Source: Gammaproteobacteria bacterium (GTDB taxonomy: Bacteria; Pseudomonadota; Gammaproteobacteria; Pseudomonadales; Azotimanducaceae). From it: DNA of 64,000 bases. The translations under genes were made by a program, and so were the position numbers. The DNA lies in assembly GCA_009840545.1 (NCBI GenBank), contig VXNM01000007.1:1-64000 (forward strand). Reading direction: 5' to 3'. Positions 1 through 8,138 of this stretch are shown here, piece after piece. Numbering within the stretch: the first letter of the stretch is position 1; each line of letters begins with the position of its first letter. The notes beneath the pieces were generated by a model that saw only the letters and a program-made list of their open reading frames with translations, ran no database searches and had not been told where the DNA came from.

Positions 1-1
1 T

Positions 2-78
2 TGGCGCCCCGAGAAGGACTCGAACCTTCGACCTGCCGCTTAGGAGGCGGCCGCGCTATCCAACTGTGCCATCGGGGC
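2..78 (-). tRNA. tRNA-Arg (anticodon CCT), CCA encoded
   Basis: Reading the reverse strand, the sequence folds as a full cloverleaf. The acceptor arm GCCCCGA pairs with TCGGGGC. The anticodon stem GCCGC/GCGGC encloses the loop CTCCTAA, which gives anticodon CCT (arginine AGG codon). The TTCGAGT T-loop is present, and discriminator G is followed by an encoded CCA at positions 2-4. It lies just downstream of the CBS-domain gene on the same strand. Confidence 0.95.
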
Positions 79-111
79 TGGATGCATCACGATTATGCAA
101 GGTGCTATCCA

Positions 112-513
112 CTAATCGTCCAAACAGGCAAAAATCAGGTCCCTTCGATTCGCAATCCCAATTGGGTCGCGTGATTCATTCGTAACTACTGCTTGTGATA
201 GATCTAGACTTGCCAGTAGCCGTGTTGCATAAGCCACTTTCATACGCGCTGGTAGTGTGACTATGGGTTTGGACATGATTTCGAACACGTAAGTCCTGTC
301 TGGAGGCTTGTGCTTTCCAATGACCTCTCGTGCAACGTCGGCAACCGTTACCAATCCGATTTCGTCGTCTTCGTCGTTGCGATCCACAATCAAAGAGTTA
401 ACGTCGTGCTGCTTCAAGAGCGAAATGGCTTCATGTACGGTCGCATCTCGGTGGATTGAGTAAAAAGTCTTAGACATGTAGTCCTCGACTCTAGGCACGG
501 TGTCGTCAGTCAT
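112..513 (-). CDS. CBS-domain pair protein
   Basis: A small soluble protein of 133 residues made of two CBS motifs (about residues 8-65 and 75-130). The first holds a VxDYMSKTFYSI start and GLVTVADV; the second holds EIMSKPIVTLP and IGIANRRDL. CBS pairs usually bind adenine nucleotides and regulate a partner protein. It is the last gene of a four-gene operon after two DUF1538 membrane proteins and a PII-like protein, and its ATG overlaps the PII stop in an ATGA. I infer that it senses adenylates and adjusts the same membrane system that the PII-like protein controls. The family call is firm; the ligand and partner are not known from sequence. Confidence 0.85.
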   Translation of the reverse strand: MTDDTVPRVEDYMSKTFYSIHRDATVHEAISLLKQHDVNSLIVDRNDEDDEIGLVTVADVAREVIGKHKPPDRTYVFEIMSKPIVTLPARMKVAYATRLLASLDLSQAVVTNESRDPIGIANRRDLIFACLDD

Positions 514-857
514 GTGTCGTCGTCCATGGATTCAAGAATGTAGGGCAACTGAGACTGTAACCCGACAGCGTCCTCAATGGCAAGTTGGATGGCAATTCCC
601 GATCCAGGCTCGTCGTCAAAATCACAGATTTCGCTTATGCAATTCAAAATATTCCGAGAACAGCTCTCTGATGCAACGAACAGTAGAGCGGTTCGAACAA
701 GTGTGAGGTCCAGTCCAAAGAAGGTCTTGGTAGCCTTCAATCCTTCGCCTCGAACGTCATTGAGAACGGTTGCTCCAGTTGCACCTGCCTTGCGTGCCGC
801 CTCAATGATTTCGTCGGATTTGTCAATCGACACGAAGGCAATGATTAGCTTGAGCAT
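510..857 (-). CDS. PII-like signalling protein
   Basis: A protein of 115 residues with the PII ferredoxin-like fold pattern: an MLKLIIAFVSIDKSDEIIEAARKAG-type first strand-helix unit (quoted in part), then GATGATVLNDVRGEG where classical PII proteins have the strand leading to the T-loop. The T-loop region is unlike GlnB/GlnK and lacks their uridylylated Tyr context, so this is a PII-like rather than a canonical nitrogen PII. Such proteins are trimeric regulators that bind small molecules and dock on membrane transporters. An AGAGGA ribosome site sits upstream of the ATG. It is encoded 4 bases after the second DUF1538 gene and overlaps the CBS gene. The target is inferred to be the DUF1538 proteins. 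Confidence 0.8.
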   Translation of the reverse strand: MLKLIIAFVSIDKSDEIIEAARKAGATGATVLNDVRGEGLKATKTFFGLDLTLVRTALLFVASESCSRNILNCISEICDFDDEPGSGIAIQLAIEDAVGLQSQLPYILESMDDDT

Positions 858-861
858 GAAA

Positions 862-1638
862 TCATTCCTCTAATCCAGGTTGGTCGTTCTTTTTCTTACC
901 TAGTCTTGAGACGATCAATGAGTATCCCAGCACAGTCATAATGGGAAAAGCACATGTGAATGCGATTAGTCCAAATCCATCAACTAGTGGACTTCGACCG
1001 GGTACATTGCTCGCCAGTCCCAATCCCAATGCGGCGACTACAGGAACCGTTACAGTCGATGTGGTAACCCCGCCGCTGTCGTAGGCTAGCGGCATAATCG
1101 TGCGGTTGGAAAAGATCGTCAGAATCATTACGACAATATAGATTCCCATGATATACCACTGTAGTGGCGTACCTGTTACGATTCGAAAGCAGCCCAACGA
1201 AACTCCGATTGCCGCTCCAAAGGCCACCGCGATTCTCAATCCCCACGCATCAATCGTGCCGCCAGATGCGGTCTGAGCCTTCATCGACACTGCGATGAGA
1301 GCAGGTTCTGCTACTGCCGTGGCGAAACCGATCGCTGCCGCGAATGCGTAGACCATCATGTAATCCATCCATCGGACCTGATCGACGTTGGTGGCACCAC
1401 TCGATGAAGTCAATTGCGCCGCCATAGTCTCGCCAATGGGGAAGAGCGCGTCGTTCAATCCGACTAGGAAGAGCGAAAGACCTAAGACGACCAAAACGAA
1501 ACCAGTAATGATTTGTTTAAGTCGTGGTAGTCGTTGCCGGAGAACAAGAACTTGGAATACGACAAGTATCACCACGATCGGAACAACATCCCTCAGCGTG
1601 GAACCCAACGAATTGGCCAGATCCAGTAGAAGGCTCAT
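862..1638 (-). CDS. DUF1538 integral membrane protein (second copy)
   Basis: A 258-residue polytopic membrane protein with about six to seven hydrophobic helices. The C-terminal half holds the two motifs it shares with its neighbour: [10 protein letters not shown] followed by TVPVVAALG, and [14 protein letters not shown]. These mark the DUF1538 family, whose function I do not know to be established. It starts 1 base after the stop of the upstream DUF1538 gene and ends just before the PII-like gene. Buried Gly-, Ser- and Thr-rich motifs and an adjacent PII regulator suggest a transporter made of two different but related subunits. That is inference. Confidence 0.85.
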   Translation of the reverse strand: MSLLLDLANSLGSTLRDVVPIVVILVVFQVLVLRQRLPRLKQIITGFVLVVLGLSLFLVGLNDALFPIGETMAAQLTSSSGATNVDQVRWMDYMMVYAFAAAIGFATAVAEPALIAVSMKAQTASGGTIDAWGLRIAVAFGAAIGVSLGCFRIVTGTPLQWYIMGIYIVVMILTIFSNRTIMPLAYDSGGVTTSTVTVPVVAALGLGLASNVPGRSPLVDGFGLIAFTCAFPIMTVLGYSLIVSRLGKKKNDQPGLEE

Positions 1639-1639
1639 G

Positions 1640-2374
1640 TCAGCTGACCATCCCGTACACCAGAACGAAGATCATCGGTGTAATGCTTGCGAACGCAATG
1701 AGTCCAAATCCATCAACCATGGGGTTGCGCCCTCTGATGCTGGATGCCAGGCCAACACCGAGCGCTGTGAGCAAAGGCACGGTAATAGTGCTTGTCGTTA
1801 CGCCTCCTGAGTCGTATGCGATTCCGATGATTTCACGAGGCGCTAAGAACGTAAGGCAAGTCACGATTGCGTACCCTGAAATGATCATTACATGAATAGG
1901 CCATCCTTTAAGTATTCGAAAGACACCAATGACTACTGCTGTTCCAACGGAAAGTGCCACAACGATTCGAAGACTGAAAGCATAGGATGCGCGTACGTTC
2001 TCGTTATCAGCAATATGACCAGATTGGGCAACGACACTAGCAGCTTCAGTTGCTACAGCCATGAGTGCCGGTTCGGCAACGGTAGTACCGAATCCAAGGC
2101 AGAACGCAAAGCTCAGTAGAGCCACAACACTACTCTTCTTAGCAAATGCCTGTGCGATTGCCTCTCCAAGGGGAAATAAGCCGCTTTCGAGACCGTGGAT
2201 GAAGAGAGCAAGTCCCAATACGACGCAAACTAGACCTACAAGTGTGTCTGCCAGATTCGGAAAGGGTTGCTGTAGAACCACGATCTGGAAAAACGCGATG
2301 ACAACGATGATGGGGGCTAGGTCGCGAAACGCATTGAGTATGCGCCTTGCAAGTGCCTTGAAGACTATTGTCAC
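1640..2374 (-). CDS. DUF1538 integral membrane protein (first copy)
   Basis: A 244-residue polytopic membrane protein and paralogue of the following gene. It carries [14 protein letters not shown] near residue 175 and [14 protein letters not shown] near residue 210. The start is GTG. It is the first gene of the operon; a candidate promoter would lie in 2375-2578 but I see no clear -35/-10 pair. Some DUF1538 proteins are about 500 residues long with two repeats; here the two halves appear as separate genes. The role is inferred to be transport of an unknown solute or ion under PII/CBS control. Confidence 0.85.
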   Translation of the reverse strand: MTIVFKALARRILNAFRDLAPIIVVIAFFQIVVLQQPFPNLADTLVGLVCVVLGLALFIHGLESGLFPLGEAIAQAFAKKSSVVALLSFAFCLGFGTTVAEPALMAVATEAASVVAQSGHIADNENVRASYAFSLRIVVALSVGTAVVIGVFRILKGWPIHVMIISGYAIVTCLTFLAPREIIGIAYDSGGVTTSTITVPLLTALGVGLASSIRGRNPMVDGFGLIAFASITPMIFVLVYGMVS

Positions 2375-2578
2375 GAAACTGTACTTTGGGGCTGTTGCGC
2401 CAATCTATAGGAGCGGCACTAGGTGGTTTGGTGTGAGACAATCCAAAGAGGAGTGCCGGCGCCCCATTGAGCGATTCTAACAGGTCGCATACTTTCGTGG
2501 AGCTGAATTTGCGCGCTGCGTCTTAGTCTTGCACGCACAAGAAAGCATTCGCAGGTGTGCGGGAAGGAAGAATTTCCG

Positions 2579-3040
2579 TCAAGAGTTCGTTCGTCTTCTG
2601 AACTGTACGATGTTGTCTGCCTTGACCTCGACATGTTGCGGTTTGATCGCAATTTCAAAGGTGTACATCTCCATTCCATGTCGCAGAAATCCTCTTACAC
2701 CGAGAACTTCTGGCATGGTGAAGAGAGTCGCAGCGACTTGGGTGGTACTGTCTCGGTCACCCAAGAGTGCTAAGTGAGGAATGCTGTCTAGTTTGGCCGT
2801 ACCGATAAAGTCTATCTGAGATCCCATGATGGTCATGTCATAGAGACCCGTTTCGTTGCGAGCTAGCCAAACACCAAACTCGTACCGAGCCGAAGTCTCG
2901 GTCTTGGCGTCAATATCCAATGCGTATCGATCTTCCTGTTGATCACTGACGATGCACTCGCCCGTGAAATGAACCAAATTCGAGTCGGTTGTAGCGCGCC
3001 AAGAACCGCTAATTGACCATACGCCCGGATTGAGTATCAC
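2579..3040 (-). CDS. Hypothetical protein
   Basis: An open frame of 153 residues starting at GTG, downstream of the DUF5916 gene on the same strand. I do not recognise the family. The sequence alternates hydrophobic and polar residues (WSISGSWRAT, TGLYDMTIMGSQIDF, MYTFEIAIKP), which suggests an all-beta soluble domain, with no signal peptide or membrane helix. It could be a small beta-barrel working with the neighbouring outer-membrane protein, but this rests only on adjacency. No overlapping better candidate exists in this stretch. Confidence 0.5.
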   Translation of the reverse strand: MILNPGVWSISGSWRATTDSNLVHFTGECIVSDQQEDRYALDIDAKTETSARYEFGVWLARNETGLYDMTIMGSQIDFIGTAKLDSIPHLALLGDRDSTTQVAATLFTMPEVLGVRGFLRHGMEMYTFEIAIKPQHVEVKADNIVQFRRRTNS

Positions 3041-3100
3041 TTCTTCGAATTAGCTTGAGATAGATGGGAAGACTGTAGCAGGTCTCAAATTCTAGATTAC

Positions 3101-5584
3101 TCAGTTGACTCCGAGATGGTGTCGAATCTTGAATGCGACTTGCTCGGAGTTAGGTCTACTGAAAGTGTCCTGAAAGATCTCTGCGAAACTTTGATCAATA
3201 GGATTTGGCAGCGAGGCGTTACGTGTATATACCAAGAATAGGTCAGACATCGGAGCCAAGGACCAGTGGTAGCGAAACTGTAAATTGAGGCGAGAAATTG
3301 CAAAATCGTCAGACTTGCTAACAGTTGTACCAATGTCTCTAAGCTTCGTGCCCGTTTCTGGCAAGTGCAAGGAGGTGTGAGCGTATGCTTTCACTGCACT
3401 CCATTGCATGTCAAAGCGAAGATATTGCTTTGCGCTGAGGAAGAAGTTAACAACCAGTTGTGGTGTCCAGAAATCGGATGAGTAGACAACGAACCTGCGA
3501 TTCCCACGAAATAGCAACCATCCATCGCGCGAATTGAAACTTAGGTTTAGGTAGGACGAAAACCTATCAGATGGTCGGAAGATGATCGATCCACTCGCCG
3601 AGTATCGGTTTCCGTCGGCGTAATCTGTCTGCCATGCTGAGCGAAGGCTGTAGTAAAACGGTTTCGATGAATCCGATTGATAGCGAATACCAATGTCTTT
3701 TCGAGAGCTGATCGTGAACGAACCATTGCCGTAGCTATTCCGGTCGTCGATGGTTTCCGGACGGTATTCTGCTTGAATACGGAATTCTGTGAGGTTGTGA
3801 AATTCCAGCTCCCAGGAGACGTTTACGCCGCGACTCGTAGTCTCACCTCTCGAATTCCAACCCGTACCCATGGAGACTCGTGTCGAAACCTCTCGAAATA
3901 GGTCCCACTCCTGCTGCCGCATGCGGAATCGGTAGCGCAAGGCATTTTGGTCGTTGCGACCTAGGTAGCCCATGTCGTTGAGATTCAAAGAGCGGTCAAA
4001 ACTCTCAACCACAAACTCATGGGAAATTCGACGGTCCTGATAGTAGTTAATGTCCACAAACCCGCCAGCGCCGATCCCGCTTTCCGTGTCGGATCGAAGT
4101 AGCTGTCCGTCTACTCTCAGTTTTCCGGATTCGTTACCGTAATGGAAGTCCATTCCTTGGGTGTATGACTCGAGATCGGAGTGGTTTAAAGCTGTAGCCA
4201 GAAGCCCAATTGCTCGATAGTCTCCGTTAGATCGCTCGAAAAGCACTCTGCTAACGGCAAAATTCCTGCCGGATTGACCAACAGAAATCTCGTTGCCGTA
4301 GTCGTCTTCGCCAAAAAATCGAGTATCTCTCTCCGAAGCGGTCAATACTCCGTAGCGTAATGAACCAGCGTGGCCTGTAAGTTTCGCCGCTCCTATTAAT
4401 TCGGACGGCTGTTGAAACTGAAAGTGATCAAATGTGGCTTCGCTGGGCAATTGTGGAAAGATCGGTCGTTGACCGATTCGCCGGGTATGAAGCAGCATGA
4501 CGGACGGATTGGATGACCAGGAGCTTGCTCTTGCTGTGGGGACAAAGATCTCCTGACCCTCTAAAAAGAACAATCTCTTCTCGGGAAAGAACGTTTCGAC
4601 TGCTGTCAGATTGATAACTACATCATCAGGCTCGACAGTGCCGAAGTCAGGATTTAGCGAGGCAGTCACTTGAAAATTTGTCGAGGGACGCCAGAATACG
4701 TCCGCTCCGACGTTATAGTTGTTCTGCATTCCAGGTGTGTCCACAAAGTGCCTATGCGCAGAAGCCGCATACGGGAAGAAACTCAACTGCTGCCTAGGAT
4801 TAACCCGTTCGAGGACAATGGGCTGGAAACTAGAAAGGAACTTCGAACTCGAGCTTGTCAGTCCAGGCCAGGCAAACCGCCCATCCATGTAAGCCACCCT
4901 TCGTGATGCGTAGATTCCCATTCTTCGAATTCCGTCGGTCTGGGGCATGCTAACGATGGACCAGGGTATGAAGAACTCGGCTGACCATCCGTACTCGGTT
5001 CTTGCAGTGGCTCCTCGCCACGCACCATCCCAATTTGAACTGAACTGTCTCTCTGGTTGAACAGTTCCATCTGCTCGACTCCCGCCTAGGTTGAGTTGGA
5101 ACCAATTCCCGTATCTCCCTTCGCCAGACGTGTCAAGACCAAGCATGATGTAGTCACGAGTGAGAAAGCCCTGGTCGGGAGCAGAAAGTCGTTGAATCAA
5201 CGAATCCGGATCTTGGTGCATGTTTGCCGAAACATAGAGTCCGCGATTGTCACAGAACATGCGCACTTCTGTCACTAGTGGTGCAGGTTCGAGAGTCTCT
5301 GGGTTAGTTACGACAAAATCGTCATGGACTTCGACCAATTCCCATATTGGTTCGTTGAGAATTCCATCGATAACGATGTCTGGGTTGCCTTCCACTCGAT
5401 GCACCAGAATTCCGGGATCGGAATCGGACATCGCGGTTACGGGAGATTCGGCGAGTGTCGCATCGGACGTTAGGAGGAGCATTGCAGCGCAACGCACGAC
5501 CCAGACGTGCAAGAGTCTCACAAAGCAAACAAATCGGGAGGCAGAAGGCAGTTTACATTGATTTGAATGCAATTGCAAACTCAA
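3101..5584 (-). CDS. DUF5916 protein with N-terminal CBM9-like domain, outer membrane
   Basis: An 827-residue exported protein. Residues about 20-46 form a hydrophobic signal region ending near TLAES. Residues about 60-240 match the carbohydrate-binding family 9-like fold (IDGILNEPIWELV, DNRGLYVSANMHQDPDS, WSAEFFIPWS). The rest is the DUF5916 region, rich in alternating aromatic strands (ETFFPEKRLFFLEGQEIF, then many beta-hairpins to FKIRHHLGVN), which looks like an outer-membrane barrel. The start is uncertain: a TTG at the listed end is used, but a later start inside the signal region is possible. Family members are common in marine bacteria; the substrate is unknown. A -35/-10 pair lies 53-82 bases upstream. 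Confidence 0.8.
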   Translation of the reverse strand: MSLQLHSNQCKLPSASRFVCFVRLLHVWVVRCAAMLLLTSDATLAESPVTAMSDSDPGILVHRVEGNPDIVIDGILNEPIWELVEVHDDFVVTNPETLEPAPLVTEVRMFCDNRGLYVSANMHQDPDSLIQRLSAPDQGFLTRDYIMLGLDTSGEGRYGNWFQLNLGGSRADGTVQPERQFSSNWDGAWRGATARTEYGWSAEFFIPWSIVSMPQTDGIRRMGIYASRRVAYMDGRFAWPGLTSSSSKFLSSFQPIVLERVNPRQQLSFFPYAASAHRHFVDTPGMQNNYNVGADVFWRPSTNFQVTASLNPDFGTVEPDDVVINLTAVETFFPEKRLFFLEGQEIFVPTARASSWSSNPSVMLLHTRRIGQRPIFPQLPSEATFDHFQFQQPSELIGAAKLTGHAGSLRYGVLTASERDTRFFGEDDYGNEISVGQSGRNFAVSRVLFERSNGDYRAIGLLATALNHSDLESYTQGMDFHYGNESGKLRVDGQLLRSDTESGIGAGGFVDINYYQDRRISHEFVVESFDRSLNLNDMGYLGRNDQNALRYRFRMRQQEWDLFREVSTRVSMGTGWNSRGETTSRGVNVSWELEFHNLTEFRIQAEYRPETIDDRNSYGNGSFTISSRKDIGIRYQSDSSKPFYYSLRSAWQTDYADGNRYSASGSIIFRPSDRFSSYLNLSFNSRDGWLLFRGNRRFVVYSSDFWTPQLVVNFFLSAKQYLRFDMQWSAVKAYAHTSLHLPETGTKLRDIGTTVSKSDDFAISRLNLQFRYHWSLAPMSDLFLVYTRNASLPNPIDQSFAEIFQDTFSRPNSEQVAFKIRHHLGVN

Positions 5585-5636
5585 GGGTACGATCTAATAC
5601 CTTGACAAACCCAGTTGTCGTCGTCATGATGAATCA

Positions 5637-5666
5637 ATAATACTGATAAAAACCTAAGTAATTCAA
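5637..5666 (-). promoter_or_regulatory. Candidate sigma-70 promoter for the DUF5916 gene
   Basis: On the reverse strand TTGAAT (5666-5661) and TATTAT (5642-5637) are separated by 18 bases. Transcription would begin near 5630, giving a leader of about 46 bases before the DUF5916 start. Confidence 0.45.
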
Positions 5667-6113
5667 CGACTAACAGAGCTTTCTAACTTTCTATGCCTCT
5701 GACAGCATTGGTTTGACCGGCATTTGTTTGTTGCAGGTCAACAAGGCGTCAATCAAGTGTCCACACCTGCCGTAACGGCCGAGAACCTCCGACTTCATAG
5801 GAATCGAAACGTCACTCTTGCTTTGTGTCTCGGTGGAGTCTCTCAATTCTCACTTCCAGACTCTTTCCGGTTTGAAGTAAATTCGTACTACAAATTCAGG
5901 TTTCAATCAACGAGATTGGGGGAATGCCTGAGCTCGAACCAAGGTGTTTTGAAAAGGTGGAATAGAGGTGGAATGACTTGAAGCCATTACAATCTACTGG
6001 TTCAAAACGACCTTTCTAGAGGGTGTCAGATTGCGTCTATTCGCTCTAAACAACCGCAAGCCCGCAAGTCCAAACTCGCTTATTGTGGATTGGAAGTTGA
6101 GGAGAGATAACTG
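5667..6113. other. Intergenic region between divergent DUF5916 and sqdB genes
   Basis: With the promoter stretch just before it, about 530 bases separate two divergently transcribed genes. An 85-residue open frame at 5724-5981 has no recognisable domain and is judged spurious. The region holds a tandem 9-base repeat (separate entry) and, just before sqdB, the ribosome site GAGGAGAG. I see no RNA gene or convincing sqdB promoter. Confidence 0.6.
5955..5974 (+). repeat. Tandem AGGTGGAAT repeat upstream of sqdB
   Basis: AGGTGGAAT occurs at 5955-5963 and again at 5966-5974, an 11-base offset that would place both copies on one face of the helix. A partial AGGTG occurs at 5942. It is 140 bases upstream of sqdB and could be an operator; no regulator is identified. 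Confidence 0.4.
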
Positions 6114-7334
6114 ATGCGCATCGCTGTTTTTGGAGGAGATGGGTTCATTGGATGGCCCACATGCGTGCATCTATCGAGTCTCGGACACGACATTTCGATC
6201 GTTGACAACCTTAGCAGGAGGCGCATCGACGTAGAGTTAGGAGTCCAATCCCTGACTCCCATGGACTCCATTCAGGAACGTCTTCGAATCTGGAAACAGG
6301 TTACTGGACGCACGATTCGATTTGAACTGCTGGACATTGCGGATGACTACTTTCGTACTCGGCATTGGTTAGACGGTTACCGACCAGATGCCATCATTCA
6401 TCTAGCACAGCAACGTGCTGCTCCCTATTCGATGAAAAGTGATTGGCATAAGACCTATACGGTCAACAACAATGTCAATGCGACTCACAATCTGCTGAAC
6501 GCTCTGGTTGACCTCAAGATGGATGCGCATTTTGTCCACATGGGAACTATGGGAGTCTACGGGTATAGCGACATAGGAGCCACCATTCCCGAGGGCTACC
6601 TAGATGTGGGTATTCAGGACGATCTCGGTAATCTGATTTCGAAAGAAATCCTCTACCCAGCAAACCCCGGTAGCGTCTATCACATGACAAAGTGTCTGGA
6701 TCAGCTGATGTTTGCGTTCTATGCGAAAAACGACTCACTTCGAATTACTGACCTGCATCAAGGAGTGGTGTGGGGTACGCACACAAGCCAAACCCGACTC
6801 CACGACCAGTTGGTCAATCGGTTCGACTACGATGGTGACTACGGAACGGTCTTGAACCGTTTTTTGATTGAGGCGGCGATTGGACATCCTCTAACTGTTC
6901 ACGGTACTGGTGGTCAGACGAGAGCTTTCATTCACATTCAAGATTCAGTACGATGCATAGAGATCGCTTTAAACAATCCTCCTGAACGCGGGGAGCGACC
7001 CAAGATCTTCAATCAAATGACTGAAACGTTTCGTATTCGGGACTTGGCGAAGCTTGTTGCTGAGATGAGTGGCGCAGAGATTCTCCATGTGCCGAATCCC
7101 CGCAAAGAAGCAGCTGAAAACGATCTCAAGGTGTCCAATGAACAATTTTTGGAATTGGGACTGAAACCAACAACGTTGAAAGTCGGAATGTTAGAGGAAC
7201 TTGTGGATGTGGCTCGGAAATTTGCACATCGCATCGATCAATCCAAAATACCGGCACAATCGGCTTGGACTCCGGAGCTCCAGAGTCAGATCTCCTCGAT
7301 CGTTGACCTAGGTAAAGCATCTCGCAAGGCGTGA
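6114..7334 (+). CDS. sqdB: UDP-sulfoquinovose synthase
   Basis: Converts UDP-glucose and sulfite to UDP-sulfoquinovose, the head-group donor for the sulfolipid SQDG. It is 406 residues, the family length. GGDGFIGWP (7-15) is the NAD-binding loop. The family signatures RAAPYS (101-106), GTMGVYG (144-150), YHMTK (189-193), LHQGVVWG (214-221) and GHPLTVHGTGGQTR (257-270) are all present, giving a catalytic Thr145-Tyr189-Lys193 set like that of plant SQD1. The ATG follows GAGGAGAG at good spacing. It is the first gene of a three-gene operon with a GT8 glycosyltransferase and an extended SDR, the order I recall for Rhodobacter sphaeroides sqdBDC. Confidence 0.93.
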   Translation: MRIAVFGGDGFIGWPTCVHLSSLGHDISIVDNLSRRRIDVELGVQSLTPMDSIQERLRIWKQVTGRTIRFELLDIADDYFRTRHWLDGYRPDAIIHLAQQRAAPYSMKSDWHKTYTVNNNVNATHNLLNALVDLKMDAHFVHMGTMGVYGYSDIGATIPEGYLDVGIQDDLGNLISKEILYPANPGSVYHMTKCLDQLMFAFYAKNDSLRITDLHQGVVWGTHTSQTRLHDQLVNRFDYDGDYGTVLNRFLIEAAIGHPLTVHGTGGQTRAFIHIQDSVRCIEIALNNPPERGERPKIFNQMTETFRIRDLAKLVAEMSGAEILHVPNPRKEAAENDLKVSNEQFLELGLKPTTLKVGMLEELVDVARKFAHRIDQSKIPAQSAWTPELQSQISSIVDLGKASRKA

Positions 7335-7337
7335 ACC

Positions 7338-8138
7338 ATGTCTGAAGCGTTCGTGACACTAGTTACGAACGAAGACTACGTCCTCGGTGCGTTAGCACTC
7401 GCTCGTTCAATACGGTTGTCAAATCCAGATCAACGACTTGTCGTGATGGCCACTAGGACCGACGTCGACCTCGAATCCTTAGAACGCGTCGGTTGTGATG
7501 TACGTCTTGTGCAACGCATCCCGGTGTCAGACGAGTTTGAACAGCGGCACGCTCGCTCCGCATTGCATGCAGCAGCACCGTATACCAAAGGGCTGAAACC
7601 CAAATTTCACGATCCACTCGATAACTTCTGCAAGCTTCGACTGTGGGAGTACGAGGAATTCGAGCGAATTGTCTTCTTGGATGCCGACATCATCGTTGTC
7701 AAGGACATTACCAAATTGTTTGGCTATCCCGAGTTCGCGGCTGCTCCCAATCTGTATGAGACATTGAACGATATGCATAGGTTGAATTCCGGAGTATTTG
7801 TCGCAGAGCCATCAAAGCGCACGTTTGCAACGATGGTGGAGAGTCTAGACATACCAGGAAAGTTTTGGCGGCGAACGGATCAGACGTTTCTTGAGGCGTA
7901 TTTTCCCGATTGGCACGGCCTACCTTATGTATTCAATGCTCTTCAATATATTTACTTCAATCTGCCTGAACTCTGGCGGTGGGAGTCAATTCGCGTAGTT
8001 CACTATCAGTACGAGAAACCTTGGGAAAAGGACCATCCAAGAACTCGCGAACTGAAACCTCTAATCGATCTTTGGTACTCCATTTTGGAAGGAGGCCCAA
8101 TACCCGAAAAACTTGACCCCAGCTTCAGTCCCAAATGA
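7338..8138 (+). CDS. sqdD: GT8-family glycosyltransferase, SqdD-like
   Basis: A 266-residue glycogenin-like family 8 glycosyltransferase. Visible features are the N-terminal VTNEDYVLGALALARS nucleotide-binding start, the metal-binding FLDADIIVV with Asp115-x-Asp117, LNSGVFVAEPS, and a C-terminal VVHYQYEKPW that fits the HxxGxxKPW motif of the family. It begins 3 bases after sqdB. In R. sphaeroides, SqdD is a GT8 protein proposed to transfer sulfoquinovose onto the lipid acceptor, unlike cyanobacterial SqdX (GT4). The same role is inferred here from family plus position. A sugar-polymer primer role is the main alternative but is less likely in this operon. Confidence 0.8.
   Translation: MSEAFVTLVTNEDYVLGALALARSIRLSNPDQRLVVMATRTDVDLESLERVGCDVRLVQRIPVSDEFEQRHARSALHAAAPYTKGLKPKFHDPLDNFCKLRLWEYEEFERIVFLDADIIVVKDITKLFGYPEFAAAPNLYETLNDMHRLNSGVFVAEPSKRTFATMVESLDIPGKFWRRTDQTFLEAYFPDWHGLPYVFNALQYIYFNLPELWRWESIRVVHYQYEKPWEKDHPRTRELKPLIDLWYSILEGGPIPEKLDPSFSPK

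Noticed and set aside
5724-5981. Open frame of 85 residues between the DUF5916 gene and sqdB
   Set aside because: No domain, no convincing ribosome site, and a composition typical of chance frames.
6020-6050. PhoB-box-like GTGTCAG repeat before sqdB
   Set aside because: Only one half-site resembles the consensus; the second is too poor to support phosphate control.
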